DNA of 64,000 nt from Acidilobaceae archaeon (GCA_026413755.1 JAOAKH010000006.1:1-64000); one strand, 5' to 3'; positions 8,215 to 17,125 are shown, numbered from the stretch's first letter. The notes: generated by a model from the letters alone, not told the origin. A program made the numbers and translations.

Positions 8215-9380
8215 TAGTCGTGCCCGCCGCTCAACTCCTCAGATCTCCTCACTATGGGCTTATATCCCATCTCTGCCTGCACGAACCTCTGCGCAAGCCT
8301 CTTCATCACGTCGGGCAGCGTAGTGTACTCCATCTCCTCCGGCCCTAGCCTGTGAGGCATGAAGGGCCCGTGCCGCCTGAGGTAATCTGCTATCATCTGC
8401 GCAACCCTCCTCGTCTCGTCGAAGGCAGGGTCGTCGAAGAGGTCCGCAGGCCCTATCAGCTCGCCGTTCTTCACCTGGAAGCCCAGCGCTATTACCCTCG
8501 GCGGCCCGTCGAACCTGCTCACCTTCGAGTCCCTCAGGCCCACCGGCATTAGGGGCCCGTGGTGGCTCCCCCTCATCCAGCCCGCCACAAGGTGCGGGAA
8601 GCTGAAGGGCTCCAGGATCTCGCCCACAGCAGGGAAGCCGCTCTGCGCCCTAACTATCATCACTGGGTCGTCCTTGCCAACGTACCTCCCGGCTATGAGG
8701 CTTAGCCTCTCTATGCTAACGACGGCAGCTATCTCCCTGTCGGGCCTCCTATAGACCCTCCTGATGACGTACCTGCCAGGAGTGCCTATGAGGGCGAGTA
8801 TGTCGTACATCTCGTCAGGCGCGTTTAGCTCCACGGCCTTCCCCTCATATACGTCCAGGATCTCGAAGCTGAAGCCGTTGTGGAGCCTTGGATCTATGAC
8901 TAGCCCGGCGGTGTTGAAGGGATCTGCGAAGATCCTGAAGAGCGGCAAGTTAAAGGCCCCCGGCTCCGTCTTGTCTGCCATGAAGACAACTATGGGCTCA
9001 GAGGGCCTCTCCACTATCTCCATCTCCGCCACTCCCGGCCCCATGCCCCTCACGTTCCCGCTGAAGGCGTCGCTGAGGAGGTCCTGCCCAGCTGCGTAGA
9101 GCCCCAGCTCCTTGGCGACCCTAGTGGCCTCCTTGAAGGCGTTCCAGGCCACGCCGTGAACCTCCGAGTCGTCAACGCCGCGGTGGTGCGTCATAATGAG
9201 CTGCAGGTCGTCGCCAGCGTTAGTTACGTAGAAGCTCTTTATGATCCCGTTCCTCTTTGCCTCCGCGAGCACCCTGCTGGCGGCGAGAATAGTGTCGGGG
9301 TGAACCCTGTGATGGCCTGCAATGCTCCCAATGTCTGCCTTAATAACGCTTATGGTGGTCTTCGTGCTCACGGTCCACAC
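8214..9380 (-). CDS. fbp: bifunctional fructose-1,6-bisphosphate aldolase/phosphatase (FBPA/P)
   Basis: A 388-residue type V FBPase catalysing both the aldol condensation of triose phosphates and hydrolysis of FBP, making gluconeogenesis one-way. KTTISVIKADIGSIAGHH at the N-terminus binds Mg2+. GDDLQLIMTH, DLLSDAFSGN, FMADKTEPGAFNLP and the RRVYRRPDRE region with the Schiff-base lysine area are all present. Length is normal. Start is a GTG at 9380 with TTTTTAGG about 25-30 bp upstream (leaderless); a GTG at 9371 preceded by GGTG is the alternative. The stop codon shares one base with tRNA-Arg. Confidence 0.97.
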   Translation of the reverse strand: MWTVSTKTTISVIKADIGSIAGHHRVHPDTILAASRVLAEAKRNGIIKSFYVTNAGDDLQLIMTHHRGVDDSEVHGVAWNAFKEATRVAKELGLYAAGQDLLSDAFSGNVRGMGPGVAEMEIVERPSEPIVVFMADKTEPGAFNLPLFRIFADPFNTAGLVIDPRLHNGFSFEILDVYEGKAVELNAPDEMYDILALIGTPGRYVIRRVYRRPDREIAAVVSIERLSLIAGRYVGKDDPVMIVRAQSGFPAVGEILEPFSFPHLVAGWMRGSHHGPLMPVGLRDSKVSRFDGPPRVIALGFQVKNGELIGPADLFDDPAFDETRRVAQMIADYLRRHGPFMPHRLGPEEMEYTTLPDVMKRLAQRFVQAEMGYKPIVRRSEELSGGHD

Positions 9381-9432
9381 CGGCTTACTTCATAGCCCTA
9401 GCCTAAAAAGCTCGGGGAAAATAGGGAGAGGA

Positions 9433-10347
9433 TTGTCCTTCGAGCGCTGGCTGGAGCTCCTGAGGAGGCTGGCAGAGCTCTCTGGCTCCCTCCATGCGTT
9501 AGAGGCAGACGCTTCCCCCTTCGCGGACCTGCTGCTCAACATAGACGGCTACTCCGCGGAGGACTCCAGGTTGCCCTGGATGTCCTGGAGCGACTGGGGC
9601 TGGAAGGCCACAGTGGCGGCGCTGGCAGATATTGCTGCAGCCGGCGGCAGGGGGGCTGCGGTTGCGTACAGCGTGGGGGCGCCGAGCGCAGAGGTGCTGG
9701 AGGAGGTGGCGAGGGGGGTCGGGGAGGCTGCCGCTTGGGCGGGCGTGAGGGTGCTGAAGTCAGACGCGAACCGCAGCAGGGAGGGCTGGATAGACGTGGT
9801 GGCCCTGGGCTACACAACCAGGCCGCTGGGGAGGAGCGGCGCGAGGCCGGGGGAGCTGCTGATCCAGGTAGGCCTCCTCGGCTATGGCCTTGTGGCAACG
9901 CTGGCCATGGAGGGGAGGCTGGAGATAGCCGAGTTCCCGGAGAGCCTTGAGTACTCGCGGAGGCCCAAGCCCCCGCTGGAGCTGGGGCACAGGCTAGCGG
10001 AGTGCGGCGCAACAGCTGCAATAGACAACAGCGACGGCTGGGCAGCGTCCCTCTACCAGCTCTCGCTCGCAAGCGGCGTTAGGGTAAGGCTCGAGTCGTA
10101 CCTCGCGGCCCGCGAGGCGCTGGAAGCGCTCGGCGCCGTGGGGGGAGCCGAGGAGGAGGTGCTGCACAGCTGGGAGGACTACAACTTGGCAGCCGCAGGG
10201 GGCAGGGAGGCGGCGGAGTGCGTGCTGACATATTGCAGGAAGAAGGGCATCCCCTGCGAGGTAGTGGGAGAGCTGAAGGAGGGGAGAGGGGTTGAGTTCA
10301 GAGGGAAGGAGCTCCCCCCTCGCGGGTGGAGCCCTCCTTTTTCATGA
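9433..10347 (+). CDS. ThiL/AIR synthase-related kinase-like protein
   Basis: About 304 residues from a TTG at 9433, preceded by GGGAGAGGA. The frame is open upstream to 9322 but that part is the antisense of the fbp promoter and start. LLNIDGYSAED, then WKATVAALADIAAAGG, and later AAIDNSDGWAAS match the Mg-ATP and substrate motifs of thiamine-monophosphate kinases and their PurM-fold relatives. It is divergent enough from standard ThiL that another small-molecule kinase is possible. Confidence 0.65.
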   Translation: MSFERWLELLRRLAELSGSLHALEADASPFADLLLNIDGYSAEDSRLPWMSWSDWGWKATVAALADIAAAGGRGAAVAYSVGAPSAEVLEEVARGVGEAAAWAGVRVLKSDANRSREGWIDVVALGYTTRPLGRSGARPGELLIQVGLLGYGLVATLAMEGRLEIAEFPESLEYSRRPKPPLELGHRLAECGATAAIDNSDGWAASLYQLSLASGVRVRLESYLAAREALEALGAVGGAEEEVLHSWEDYNLAAAGGREAAECVLTYCRKKGIPCEVVGELKEGRGVEFRGKELPPRGWSPPFS

Positions 10348-10473
10348 ACCGGATTTTGAGCTCGCGGCGCTCCCCTTTGCTACATGCTCTGCGCTCACGG
10401 AAAGTTCTCTCGGCGAGAGGGGAGCTCTCCTGATTATTGGTATAAGAGCTCTAACACGTGGTCTTTTAATAAG

Positions 10474-10484
10474 ATAAATATAAG
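10474..10484 (+). promoter_or_regulatory. TATA region for the solute-binding protein gene
   Basis: ATAAATATAAG lies about 36-46 bp before the GTG at 10520. It is the best TATA candidate in the 172-bp gap 10348-10519, which otherwise holds only a small GGAGCTCTCC palindrome near 10420-10429. Confidence 0.45.
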
Positions 10485-10519
10485 CACATGTCAGCTCCGC
10501 TCCGTAACAGGAAGAGACT

Positions 10520-11941
10520 GTGAAGGGGGGGCTAGCATCTTCGTCAGCCCCAAGGACTCTCTTCTCCCTCCTAGCCTTCCTCCTGTTCCTCCTCCTCGCT
10601 GGCGCCCTCTTGCCCCGCATAGTTCCCGAAGAGGTCACCCCTACTATGCCCCTTGTGACGCCCCCCTCCACTGCTTTGGAGACAGTGGAGATAGGGGGGA
10701 CGCAGCTCAGGGCGCCCAGCGACTTCAAGGCCTTCGTGGAAAAGGCCAAGAAAAAGGAGGTGGAGGTCAGGATTAACGCTTGGGCTTCCCTCCTCCCGCA
10801 AGAGGTCATCACCTTCAGCTCCCTCGTCTCTCAGTTCATGAGGGAGTACCCCGGCGTCGCCGTGAGCTACCGGAGCGTCGCAGCGGGCATAGTGGGGGCA
10901 GTGAAGGCCAGCGTGAGGGCGGGAGATCCGGAGAGCGCCGCCCACGTGTTCCTCTCAAGCCACGACCGCCTCGGTGAGCTGGCAGAGGAGGGCCTCGTGG
11001 TGAGCCTTACGAGAGTGATGGCGAGGGAGACCCTGGAGGACCTGAGGACCTTCTTCCTCCCCTCTACATATAACGCTACCCTCTACAAGCTCCACGTCTA
11101 CGGTCTCCCCCTCGCGGTGGAGAGCCTCGTCCTCGCTTGCAATGCAGAGCTCACCCGGGGCGTCCTGCCGAGGACCTTTGCAGAGCTGGAGGAGATAATG
11201 AGGAGGCACCACGCCCCCGAGAGGGGGAGATACGGCATAGCGTGGCAGGTAAGCCCTTACCATGTGTACCCCTTCGTTAGCGCCTTTGGGGGGTTTTACT
11301 ATGACGAGGAGAAGGACGCCATAGGCCTGAACAGCGCCGGGACCGTGGAGGGGTATAGGTTCTTTTTCTCCAGGCTGCTCCCATATTCCTTTGACGGTAA
11401 CGCGTCTCAGGAGGAGCAGCTCTCCCTCTTCGAGCAGGGCAAGGTGCCCTGTGCGGCATTGGACCAGGCGGGCTTAACGCGCGTGAAGGAGAAGGTGAAG
11501 AACCTCCTAGTGGGCCCCCTGCCTGAGGTGGAGGGCAGGAAGCCCAAGCCCTTCGTTTACGTGAAGCTTATCATGATAACTGCTGCAGCGGAGGAGAGCA
11601 AGGAGAGGCTCTACGCAAGCCTGCTCTTCGCCCTCTGGCTTGCCCTGAACGACAAGGCCCTCTGGTACCTCGTGAACGACAACGACGTAGCTCCAGCAAA
11701 GCTCAGCATGGCAGACTTCGTAAAGAGGAGGGGAGAGCTGTACCCTATACCTCTAGCGATGCTCAGCTCCGCCTCCTCTGGGACCCTCGTGCCCAAGTCT
11801 CCAAAGATGGTAAAGGTATGGGGGGCCCTCTCTGCGGCCCTTTTTGATATGATAACCGTGTACAACGAGAGGGGGAGGGAGGAGGCCCTGAGGCGTATAG
11901 CTCCCCTCCTCGAGAGGGCACAGAGGGAGGCCTTGGGCTAG
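10520..11941 (+). CDS. extracellular solute-binding protein (ABC importer type), orphan
   Basis: A 473-residue protein with one N-terminal membrane anchor (about residues 12-33), then a Thr/Pro-rich linker and a periplasmic-binding-protein fold. AWASLLPQEVITFSSLVSQFMREYPGV is cut here to note that the EYPG helix-strand is typical of family 1 binding proteins. It probably binds a sugar or other solute outside the cell. The expected permease and ATPase genes are absent on both sides (ThiL-like kinase before, sdhA after). GTG start with its own promoter. Substrate unknown. Confidence 0.7.
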   Translation: MKGGLASSSAPRTLFSLLAFLLFLLLAGALLPRIVPEEVTPTMPLVTPPSTALETVEIGGTQLRAPSDFKAFVEKAKKKEVEVRINAWASLLPQEVITFSSLVSQFMREYPGVAVSYRSVAAGIVGAVKASVRAGDPESAAHVFLSSHDRLGELAEEGLVVSLTRVMARETLEDLRTFFLPSTYNATLYKLHVYGLPLAVESLVLACNAELTRGVLPRTFAELEEIMRRHHAPERGRYGIAWQVSPYHVYPFVSAFGGFYYDEEKDAIGLNSAGTVEGYRFFFSRLLPYSFDGNASQEEQLSLFEQGKVPCAALDQAGLTRVKEKVKNLLVGPLPEVEGRKPKPFVYVKLIMITAAAEESKERLYASLLFALWLALNDKALWYLVNDNDVAPAKLSMADFVKRRGELYPIPLAMLSSASSGTLVPKSPKMVKVWGALSAALFDMITVYNERGREEALRRIAPLLERAQREALG

Positions 11942-11951
11942 CCTTGGGCTA
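11930..11951. repeat. 11-bp tandem duplication at a stop codon
   Basis: GCCTTGGGCTA occurs twice head to tail (11930-11940, 11941-11951). The TAG stop of the solute-binding protein (11939-11941) spans the junction. It looks like a recent slippage or micro-duplication event. Confidence 0.7.
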
Positions 11952-11965
11952 ATGCATAACTTTTA

Positions 11966-11978
11966 CCATATTTTAATA
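11966..11978 (+). promoter_or_regulatory. TATA box of the sdhACDB operon
   Basis: CATATTTTAATAA sits about 34-46 bp before the GTG start of sdhA at 12012. A GGTGAGG ribosome-binding sequence (12002-12008) precedes the start. Confidence 0.5.
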
Positions 11979-12011
11979 ATGTCCGTTACCTATGTCTCGG
12001 CGGTGAGGTAG

Positions 12012-13757
12012 GTGGGAATTAACGTAATAGAGCACGACGTTGTTATAGTGGGTTCTGGCATAGCGGGCCTCAGGGCCGCGGTCGAAATAAAGAGGAAATA
12101 CGGTGAGAGGGTTAACGTGGGCATAATAAGCAAAGTGCAGCTCATGAGGAGCCATAGCGTGTCTGCGGAGGGCGGCACGGCGGCGGTGATCTACCGGGAG
12201 GAGGGCGATAGCTTGTCCCTCCACTCATGGGACACCGTGAAGGGCTCCGACTTCCTAGCTGATCAGGACGCGGTCTGGCTCTTCACAAAGCTGGCGCCCG
12301 AGGAGGTGAGGCTGCTGGAGCACTGGGGGATGCCCTGGAGCAGGAGGCCGGACGGGAGGCTAGCGCTGAGGGCCTTCGGAGGCCACAGCTTCGACAGGAC
12401 CCTCTTCGCCGGGGACAAGACTGGCTTCTACGAGATGCAGACGCTTTACAACAAGCTGCTAGAGTACGAGGGGTGGGAGAGGTACGACGAGTGGTTCGTG
12501 ACAAACATACATATAGAGGACAACGAGTTCAGGGGGCTCTTTGCCCTCAACCCAAGGGACGGCGACGTGTACCTATTCAAGGCGAAGGCAGCAGTGCTAG
12601 CCACTGGGGGCGCAGGGAGGCTCTACAGCTTCACCACCTACGCCCACACAGTCACCGGCGACGGGCTAGCCATGGCGCTCAGGGCAGGCCTGCCCCTCAA
12701 AGACATGGAGTTCATCCAGTTCCACCCCACGGGCCTCGTGCCGAGCGGCATTCTCATAAGCGAGGCAGCGCGGGGCGAGGGGGGCTACTTGCGGAACAAC
12801 AGGGGAGAGCGCTTTATGGCGAGGTACGCCCCCCAGAAGATGGAGCTTGCACCGAGGGACATAGTCTCGCGCTCCATAATGACTGAGATCCTGGAGGGGA
12901 GGGGCTTCAAAGACGAGGCGAGCGGCATTGAGTATGTGCACCTAGACCTAACGCATCTGGACGAGGAGAAGATAAACGAGAAGCTGCCGGCAATAAGGGA
13001 GCTAGCGCTGAAGCACGCGGGCGTAGATCCGGTGGAGGAGCCCATACCCGTAAGGCCCGTGGCGCACTACACCATGGGCGGGATCCACACGGACTCCTAC
13101 TATAGAGCCCTAAACCACGAGGGGAGGTGGGTGAGGGGGCTCTTCGTGGCTGGGGAGGCGGCTGCAGCCAGCATTCACGGCGCAAACAGGTTGGGGAGCA
13201 ACAGCACCACCGAGTGCCTCGTCTCGGGCAGGATAGCCGGCGAGCTGGCAGCGGAGTACGCCCTGAGGTCCAAGGAGGCCAAAGGGCCCTCGAGGGAGAG
13301 GGTGCTCAGGGAGGAGGAGTGGGTCTACAGGCTAGTCAGGAAGGAGAGCGGCATCCCCACGTACCAGATCAGGAGGGAGCTGCAGGAGACCATGAACGAG
13401 AAGTTCTACGTCTTCAGGGAGGGCGGTAGCATGAGGGACGGGGCGCTCAAGATAGAGAAGCTAGAGGAGATCATGATGAAGGAGGCCTACGTGGAGGACA
13501 AGTCAAGGATCTACAACACGGACCTCATTCTGGCCATAGAGACCCTCAACATGCTGGAGGTGGGCAAAGTCATAGCGAGGAGCGCCATCGCCAGGGCAGA
13601 GAGCAGGGGAGCGCACTACAGGGTGGACTTCAGGGCAAGGGACGACAGGGAGTGGCTAAAGCACACGCTAGCCACGAGGTACGGCGAGAAGGACGTGAGG
13701 CTGCTCTACGAGCCCGTCAGGATAACTACCTGGAGGCCCACGGAGAGGAGGTACTGA
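12012..13757 (+). CDS. sdhA: succinate dehydrogenase/fumarate reductase flavoprotein subunit
   Basis: A 581-residue FAD subunit. GSGIAGLRAAVE is the FAD-binding Rossmann motif; MRSHSVSAEGGTAA contains the His expected to hold FAD covalently. EFIQFHPTGL, RPVAHYTMGGI and GANRLGSNS are substrate and flavin motifs. It heads a four-gene operon in the order A-C-D-B with short overlaps. Direction (succinate oxidation or fumarate reduction) cannot be read from sequence. Confidence 0.96.
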   Translation: MGINVIEHDVVIVGSGIAGLRAAVEIKRKYGERVNVGIISKVQLMRSHSVSAEGGTAAVIYREEGDSLSLHSWDTVKGSDFLADQDAVWLFTKLAPEEVRLLEHWGMPWSRRPDGRLALRAFGGHSFDRTLFAGDKTGFYEMQTLYNKLLEYEGWERYDEWFVTNIHIEDNEFRGLFALNPRDGDVYLFKAKAAVLATGGAGRLYSFTTYAHTVTGDGLAMALRAGLPLKDMEFIQFHPTGLVPSGILISEAARGEGGYLRNNRGERFMARYAPQKMELAPRDIVSRSIMTEILEGRGFKDEASGIEYVHLDLTHLDEEKINEKLPAIRELALKHAGVDPVEEPIPVRPVAHYTMGGIHTDSYYRALNHEGRWVRGLFVAGEAAAASIHGANRLGSNSTTECLVSGRIAGELAAEYALRSKEAKGPSRERVLREEEWVYRLVRKESGIPTYQIRRELQETMNEKFYVFREGGSMRDGALKIEKLEEIMMKEAYVEDKSRIYNTDLILAIETLNMLEVGKVIARSAIARAESRGAHYRVDFRARDDREWLKHTLATRYGEKDVRLLYEPVRITTWRPTERRY

Positions 13758-14212
13758 TGAAGGCGCAGAAGAACAGGCTGGGGGTCTTGGGGAGCTTCAA
13801 GCTCATGGGCGCTAACCTCAGGGACAACCCAGAGAGAGTGGCTTTCCTCATGCATAGAATAACCGGCATAATCCTCGTCGGCTTCATCTTCGCCCACATA
13901 ATCTCCACTAACTCTTTGGCCCGCAATGGGTGGGAGCACTGGATGGCAGTGGAGGTGGAGCACCTGCGCACCCTCAACCCCATCTCCCTAGCCTTCTTCA
14001 TAGCGATGGGGGCGGCGGTCTTCCACGGCCTTAACGGCATAAGGCTGCTCCTCGTGGAGGCCCTTGCGCTCTGGATAGGCAGGCCTGAAAAGCCCAAGCC
14101 GCCGTACGTAGCTCCCTCGCTGAAGGGCTTCCAGAGGAGGGCTATCTACGCCGTCTTTGCCCTCTGGCTGATCATCTGGGCAGCCATAGGCTACGTTATG
14201 TTCCTCTGGTGA
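13757..14212 (+). CDS. sdhC: succinate dehydrogenase cytochrome b-type membrane subunit
   Basis: About 151 residues from the ATG at 13757, which overlaps the sdhA stop as ATGA. The frame extends upstream only inside sdhA. Three membrane helices are visible. MHRITGI matches the SdhC quinone/heme signature, and AVFHGLNGIR carries a likely axial heme histidine. This is the classical membrane anchor, unlike the SdhE-type, heterodisulfide-reductase-like anchors known from Sulfolobales. Confidence 0.85.
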   Translation: MKAQKNRLGVLGSFKLMGANLRDNPERVAFLMHRITGIILVGFIFAHIISTNSLARNGWEHWMAVEVEHLRTLNPISLAFFIAMGAAVFHGLNGIRLLLVEALALWIGRPEKPKPPYVAPSLKGFQRRAIYAVFALWLIIWAAIGYVMFLW

Positions 14213-14565
14213 AGGCCATGAAGGCGGGGACCTCTGCTATACTTCAATACCTCACGGCCTTCCTGCTGGTCTTCCTCATATCTTGGCACATGGCCCTGCG
14301 GTTCCCTCCAGTTTACGGCGTGGAGAGCTTCCCAGAGACCCTCTCGCCAGAGGTGCTGTACAAGGAGATCTCAACTAGCTGGCTCCTCCTCTCGCTGCTG
14401 CTAGTAGCTACCGTGCTCCACGGCATAAACGGCATAAGGACCATGCTGCTGGAGTGGAACGCCAGCGACAGCTGGAGGCTGCTGGTAAATGGCGCCTCCC
14501 TTCTGGCGGCGGTGGTTCTCTGCGCGATAGGGATCCACACTATAGTGGCAGTAGTTCCGCCGTGA
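14209..14565 (+). CDS. sdhD: succinate dehydrogenase second membrane anchor
   Basis: 118 residues, three hydrophobic segments. VLHGINGIR mirrors the FHGLNGIR motif of the preceding subunit and probably supplies another heme/quinone contact. The GTG at 14209 overlaps the sdhC stop as GTGA; an ATG at 14218 is an alternative start. Its place between sdhC and sdhB supports the assignment. Confidence 0.8.
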   Translation: MKAMKAGTSAILQYLTAFLLVFLISWHMALRFPPVYGVESFPETLSPEVLYKEISTSWLLLSLLLVATVLHGINGIRTMLLEWNASDSWRLLVNGASLLAAVVLCAIGIHTIVAVVPP

Positions 14566-14566
14566 G

Positions 14567-15493
14567 GTGATCGGCGTGCCAGTGGACCTAAAGGCGGTGA
14601 CTCGGAGGCCGCCGGAGACAGTAAAGATATGGGTCAGGAGGTTCCACCCAGAGAAGGGGGCCACCTGGTGGCAGAGCTACGAGGTGAAGACGCACAGGGG
14701 CATGACGGTCCTCGACGCGCTGCTGAAGATAAAGGCAGAGACAGATCACACCCTCGTCTTCCGATATAGCTGCAGAATGGGAGTCTGCGGGAGCTGCGGG
14801 CTAGTGGTTAACGGCGAGCCGAGGCTTTCGTGCCAGACGCAGATAGCAGAGAAGGCGACGCAGGAGAAGCCGGAGATAAGGCTAGAGCCCCTGTACAACT
14901 TCCCTGTGCTGCGTGACCTCCTCACGGACTTCAGCGAGTTCTTCGAGAAACACCGCAAGGTGAGGCCTTATCTCATCAGGCTCGACAAGGAGGAGAGGGA
15001 GAACCCGAAGCTAGAGTACGAGCAGAGGCCTGAGGAGCTTGAAGAGTACTACGAGTACACCCTCTGCATATCCTGTGGCCTCTGCGCCGCAGCATGTCCG
15101 GTGTATGCCTCTAACCCCAAGTTCCTCGGCCCCCACGCGCTGGCACAAGCTTACCGCTACCTTGCCGACAGCCGCGACGAGGGGTGGAGGCTCAGGCTCG
15201 AGGAGCTAGACGAGGACGGGAGCGCATACAGGTGCCACTTCGCCGCCTCCTGCAGCTACGTCTGCCCGAAAGTGGTAGATCCCGCGGGCGCAATACAGAG
15301 GCTGAGGAGGGCCCTGCTAACTTACAAGTTCCGCCTCTTCCGCAAGAGGACCGCCAAGCCGGTGGAGCCCATGAAGGAGGCGAAGCCAACAGTGCCCCTG
15401 CCGCCGGAGGCAGAGCCAATAGAGGGGGTAGATCTCTCCGCCCTCGAGAGAGAGGAGGCGCTTATACCTAAGCAGAAGCTGCTAGAGGACTAG
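14567..15493 (+). CDS. sdhB: succinate dehydrogenase iron-sulfur subunit
   Basis: 308 residues. CRMGVCGSCG is the [2Fe-2S] site, CISCGLCAAACP the [4Fe-4S] site, and CHFAASCSYVCPK the third cluster in the [3Fe-4S] arrangement. The C-terminal tail of about 50 residues is Pro/Glu-rich and longer than usual. It carries electrons from the flavin of SdhA to quinone in SdhCD. The end overlaps the convergent DAO-family gene by 12 bp. Confidence 0.95.
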   Translation: MIGVPVDLKAVTRRPPETVKIWVRRFHPEKGATWWQSYEVKTHRGMTVLDALLKIKAETDHTLVFRYSCRMGVCGSCGLVVNGEPRLSCQTQIAEKATQEKPEIRLEPLYNFPVLRDLLTDFSEFFEKHRKVRPYLIRLDKEERENPKLEYEQRPEELEEYYEYTLCISCGLCAAACPVYASNPKFLGPHALAQAYRYLADSRDEGWRLRLEELDEDGSAYRCHFAASCSYVCPKVVDPAGAIQRLRRALLTYKFRLFRKRTAKPVEPMKEAKPTVPLPPEAEPIEGVDLSALEREEALIPKQKLLED

Positions 15494-16768
15494 CTTCTCA
15501 GCCCCCGAGACCCTGTTTTTCAGGCCCAGGGCGTCCACCCTTATCCTCTCTCCAGTGAACAGCTCCCCCTCCTCCATCCCCAGCGCCAGGGCCGCAGTGA
15601 TCCTGCCTATTGCGTCTGCCTTCATGATGCCGCTCCCGCTGGTGCCGCAGGAAATGACTAGATCGCTCTCGTATGGCTCGTAGATCACCGGCAACTTGTC
15701 GGGGCTGATGTCGTAGTAGCCCGCCCAGGAGGCGTGCGGGTAGCGCTGCTGGAGCTCTGGGAAGTAGAGGGAGGCTATGGGCAGGATGCCCTTAACGTAG
15801 AAGTCCACGTCGGCCTTCGGGTCTGGCTCCTCGGAGAACTCGTAAGGCCTGCCCAGCTCGTCGCTCATGCCTACCCAGAAGGACCCCTCCTCGATCACCG
15901 GCCTCATGTAGACCTTCTTCGGGAGTATTATGAAGGGAGATATGCCGTGGGGGTTGAGGTGCTTTGCCCTAAGCGTCCTAGCCAGCCCGTCCGTAGCTTT
16001 TACTGCAAAGACCTGCCTCTTCTTAGGCCTGGTAAAGCTCTCCACGCCTATCTTGCTCGTGAGCCTCCAGGTCCAGGAGCCTGCGGCAACTATCACCTTC
16101 TTCCTCGCAAAGACCTCCCGCCCATCCGCCAGCCTAACGCCCACTACCCTCGCGTCCTGCCACGGGAAGGGCTCTCCCTCTATCCCCAGCGGCCTCCTGG
16201 GGGCCAGGAGGAGATCTTTCACCTCGCTTCCGAAGGAGAACTCGACTCCTAGCCCCCTCGCGGACTTGTAGTAATACTCTATGAGCCTCTCCGCCCTAAT
16301 TACGCCGGCCCTCGGCACCAGCACCCCCGCCTCGATGTCCCCCACGCCTATCATCTCTGCCTCCTCCTTTCCCTCCACCTTCACGTTCATGTTAAGCGCC
16401 TCAGCGAGGTAGCCGGGATCGAGCAGCCTGTACTCCAGCCCCAGCTTCTCCGCCTCCCTCAGCCCGTCCTTCAGCAGCTCGAAAAGCCTCTTGTCGGTGA
16501 GGAAGAGGTAGCCCACGAGCCTCATGCCTAGGTCGTAGTACCTCTCGTGCACCTGCCTGTAGTACTCTATGCTCGAGTGAGCCAGCATGAGATTGACGCG
16601 GTTAGTGAAGAAGGCCCTTATGGCAGCAACGCTCCTAGCGCTGTCCCCGCCGCCAGGGCCGCCGAAGCGATCTATTACTAGCACGCTGGCGTTAGGGGAG
16701 AGGAGCTTTATGTGAAAAGCCGTGGCAAGCCCTACTATGCCAGACCCTACGACCACGTAGTCCGGCAA
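15482..16768 (-). CDS. FAD-dependent oxidoreductase, DAO (sarcosine/glycine oxidase-like) family
   Basis: 428 residues with GSGIVGLATAFHI at the N-terminus (FAD Rossmann motif), GGGDSARSVAAIRA in the usual DAO position, VIVAAGSWT and a C-terminal CGTSGSGIMKADAIG motif. It probably oxidises an amino or hydroxy acid, or a proline/sarcosine-like amine; substrate unknown. TTG start at 16768 preceded by GGAGGGG, with a TTTAAAATTT TATA box about 30 bp upstream. Confidence 0.82.
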   Translation of the reverse strand: MPDYVVVGSGIVGLATAFHIKLLSPNASVLVIDRFGGPGGGDSARSVAAIRAFFTNRVNLMLAHSSIEYYRQVHERYYDLGMRLVGYLFLTDKRLFELLKDGLREAEKLGLEYRLLDPGYLAEALNMNVKVEGKEEAEMIGVGDIEAGVLVPRAGVIRAERLIEYYYKSARGLGVEFSFGSEVKDLLLAPRRPLGIEGEPFPWQDARVVGVRLADGREVFARKKVIVAAGSWTWRLTSKIGVESFTRPKKRQVFAVKATDGLARTLRAKHLNPHGISPFIILPKKVYMRPVIEEGSFWVGMSDELGRPYEFSEEPDPKADVDFYVKGILPIASLYFPELQQRYPHASWAGYYDISPDKLPVIYEPYESDLVISCGTSGSGIMKADAIGRITAALALGMEEGELFTGERIRVDALGLKNRVSGAEKLVL

Positions 16769-16809
16769 TAGGCCCCTCCTTCTCTGGCCCAGCTAGAAAT
16801 TTTAAAGAG

Positions 16810-16986
16810 CTAGGTAATGATCCTGATCCTCTTTGTCTCCACCGGCTTCTCCTCCTCGAGGCTCTTGCTTATGTAGTTCCTCAGCGCCCTCCTTATGATC
16901 TCGCTCTTGGCGACGTTCTTCTTCCTCGAGAGCTCCTCCAGCAGCTCCACGAGCTCCTCCTCTGCCTTGAAGCTCACCACCCTCAT
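16810..16986 (-). CDS. small ribbon-helix-helix (CopG-like) regulator
   Basis: A 58-residue ORF from an ATG at 16984-16986. MRVVSFKAEEELVELLEELS, then SKSEIIRRALRNYI-like sequence (here AKSEIIRRALRNYISKSL) is a clear ribbon-helix-helix pattern: basic strand, helix, turn, helix. The C-terminal KRIRIIT tail is basic. It would dimerise and bind DNA. It faces another RHH gene divergently across about 140 bp, and may control that region. No toxin partner gene is adjacent; the next gene downstream on this strand is the DAO oxidoreductase. Confidence 0.72.
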   Translation of the reverse strand: MRVVSFKAEEELVELLEELSRKKNVAKSEIIRRALRNYISKSLEEEKPVETKRIRIIT

Positions 16987-17125
16987 CTCTCTTCCAGGGG
17001 CTAGTACTCTTCTATGGGTAAAACGCTAGAGGGTCCTTCGCTCTCAGTCTTTCTCTATGAAGAGGAATACACGAGTACAAAGATTTAAAAGCCTTCCTTG
17101 TATTACTCTTCAAAGGAGAATACAC

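Noticed and set aside
9322-9432. N-terminal extension of the ThiL-like protein
   Set aside because: It runs through the divergent fbp promoter and start; the TTG at 9433 has a strong purine-rich ribosome site.
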